Shown here: in pieces, positions 11,396 to 11,485 of the stretch
Layout: every line of letters starts with the position of its first letter
Numbering within the stretch: position 1 is the stretch's first letter
Assembly (NCBI GenBank): GCA_002401495.1
Contig: NVTG01000037.1
Coordinates: 1 to 11,485, forward strand
Source: Candidatus Kaiserbacteria bacterium
Lineage (GTDB): Bacteria; Patescibacteria; Paceibacteria; UBA9973; UBA2100
Direction of reading: 5' to 3'
Length of the DNA stretch: 11,485 nt
Made by a program: the position numbers and the translations under genes
Notes under the pieces: generated by a model
Databases searched by the model: none
Told to the model about the DNA's origin: nothing
What the model saw: the letters and a program-made list of their open reading frames with translations, nothing else

Positions 11396-11484
11396 TCATC
11401 TTTACGTGCATTGATAAACCACTGGGCCTGTTTGGGTGGCCACCGGGTTTCGTCCAGCTCGAGACTGCGCACCACGCGTTTGAT
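11392..11484 (-). pseudogene. Fragment of a gammaproteobacterial-type UvrD helicase, foreign to the neighbouring sequence
   Basis: The minus strand encodes 31 residues, including RSLELDETRWPPKQAQWFIN and ending RKDEG. These resemble the N-terminal third of UvrD (just before motif Ib) from gammaproteobacteria; E. coli has a very similar LNLDEKQWPPRQ...INSQKDEG. The resemblance is from memory, not from a search. The stretch is about 58% GC by hand count, clearly above the rest of the window, with GC-rich codons. It is joined directly, in another frame, to the motif VI region of the resident helicase gene. A chimeric contig end is the likeliest explanation. Confidence 0.7.
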
Positions 11485-11485
11485 G

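Noticed and set aside
1..11485. CRISPR arrays, tRNA or rRNA genes, transposases or integrases
   Set aside because: I looked for regularly spaced repeats, cloverleaf-like segments and mobile-element protein motifs on both strands and found none that hold up.

Overview
The window looks like AT-rich, gene-dense chromosome from a reduced bacterium, most likely a member of Patescibacteria (Candidate Phyla Radiation), probably the Parcubacteria side. This is inferred from gene content and style: small stand-alone proteins, a membrane-anchored DsbA-like protein, a tandem CxxC zinc-ribbon protein, a bacterial SET protein, a PH-domain membrane protein and very tight packing. No rRNA or other strict taxonomic marker is present. 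TAA, TAG and TGA all appear to act as stops, so I see no sign of UGA recoding.

Layout. 1-843 (minus) is the N-terminal 281 codons of the translation GTPase TypA/BipA, cut by the window edge. A divergent DUF2914 membrane protein follows (903-1949). Then comes a run of stand-alone units: an 88-aa basic orphan with a textbook promoter and terminator (1965-2340), uracil-DNA glycosylase (minus, 2343-2972), a secreted 143-aa orphan (minus, 3028-3459), and a 90-aa protein with two zinc knuckles (minus, 3620-3892). A 37-aa membrane miniprotein at 4027-4140 was found by reading the sequence. It faces cyclopropane-fatty-acid synthase (minus, 4143-5261), whose promoter overlaps the end of a SET-domain methyltransferase gene (minus, 5288-5656). 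The SET gene shares a 20-bp gap, with overlapping -10 elements, with a two-gene membrane operon (5677-6440). A four-helix membrane orphan follows (6523-6900). HisRS overlaps a DEDD exonuclease gene (6961-8776). UppP (minus) and a DsbA-like protein (plus) diverge at 9570/9619. The window ends in the C-terminal part of a UvrD-type helicase/PD-(D/E)XK nuclease (minus, 10334 to about 11395).

Expression architecture is the most distinctive thing here. At six genes a TATAAT-like hexamer, often with an upstream TGn, ends 6-7 nt before the ATG and there is no Shine-Dalgarno sequence. Their mRNAs should therefore start at, or one base from, the start codon. The 88-, 125- and 143-aa orphans instead have -35/-10 pairs, 5' UTRs of roughly 27-45 nt and their own terminators. 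Two of them have clear Shine-Dalgarno sequences. The window thus seems to use two modes of translation initiation.

The last ~90 bp (11392-11485) do not belong with the rest. They are GC-rich and encode, in another frame, a piece resembling gammaproteobacterial UvrD. This is joined out of frame to the resident helicase gene and is most simply explained as a chimeric contig end. I found no CRISPR array, tRNA, rRNA, transposase or integrase. The longest stretch without a gene is 157 bp (3460-3619), and it holds two terminators and a possible promoter.
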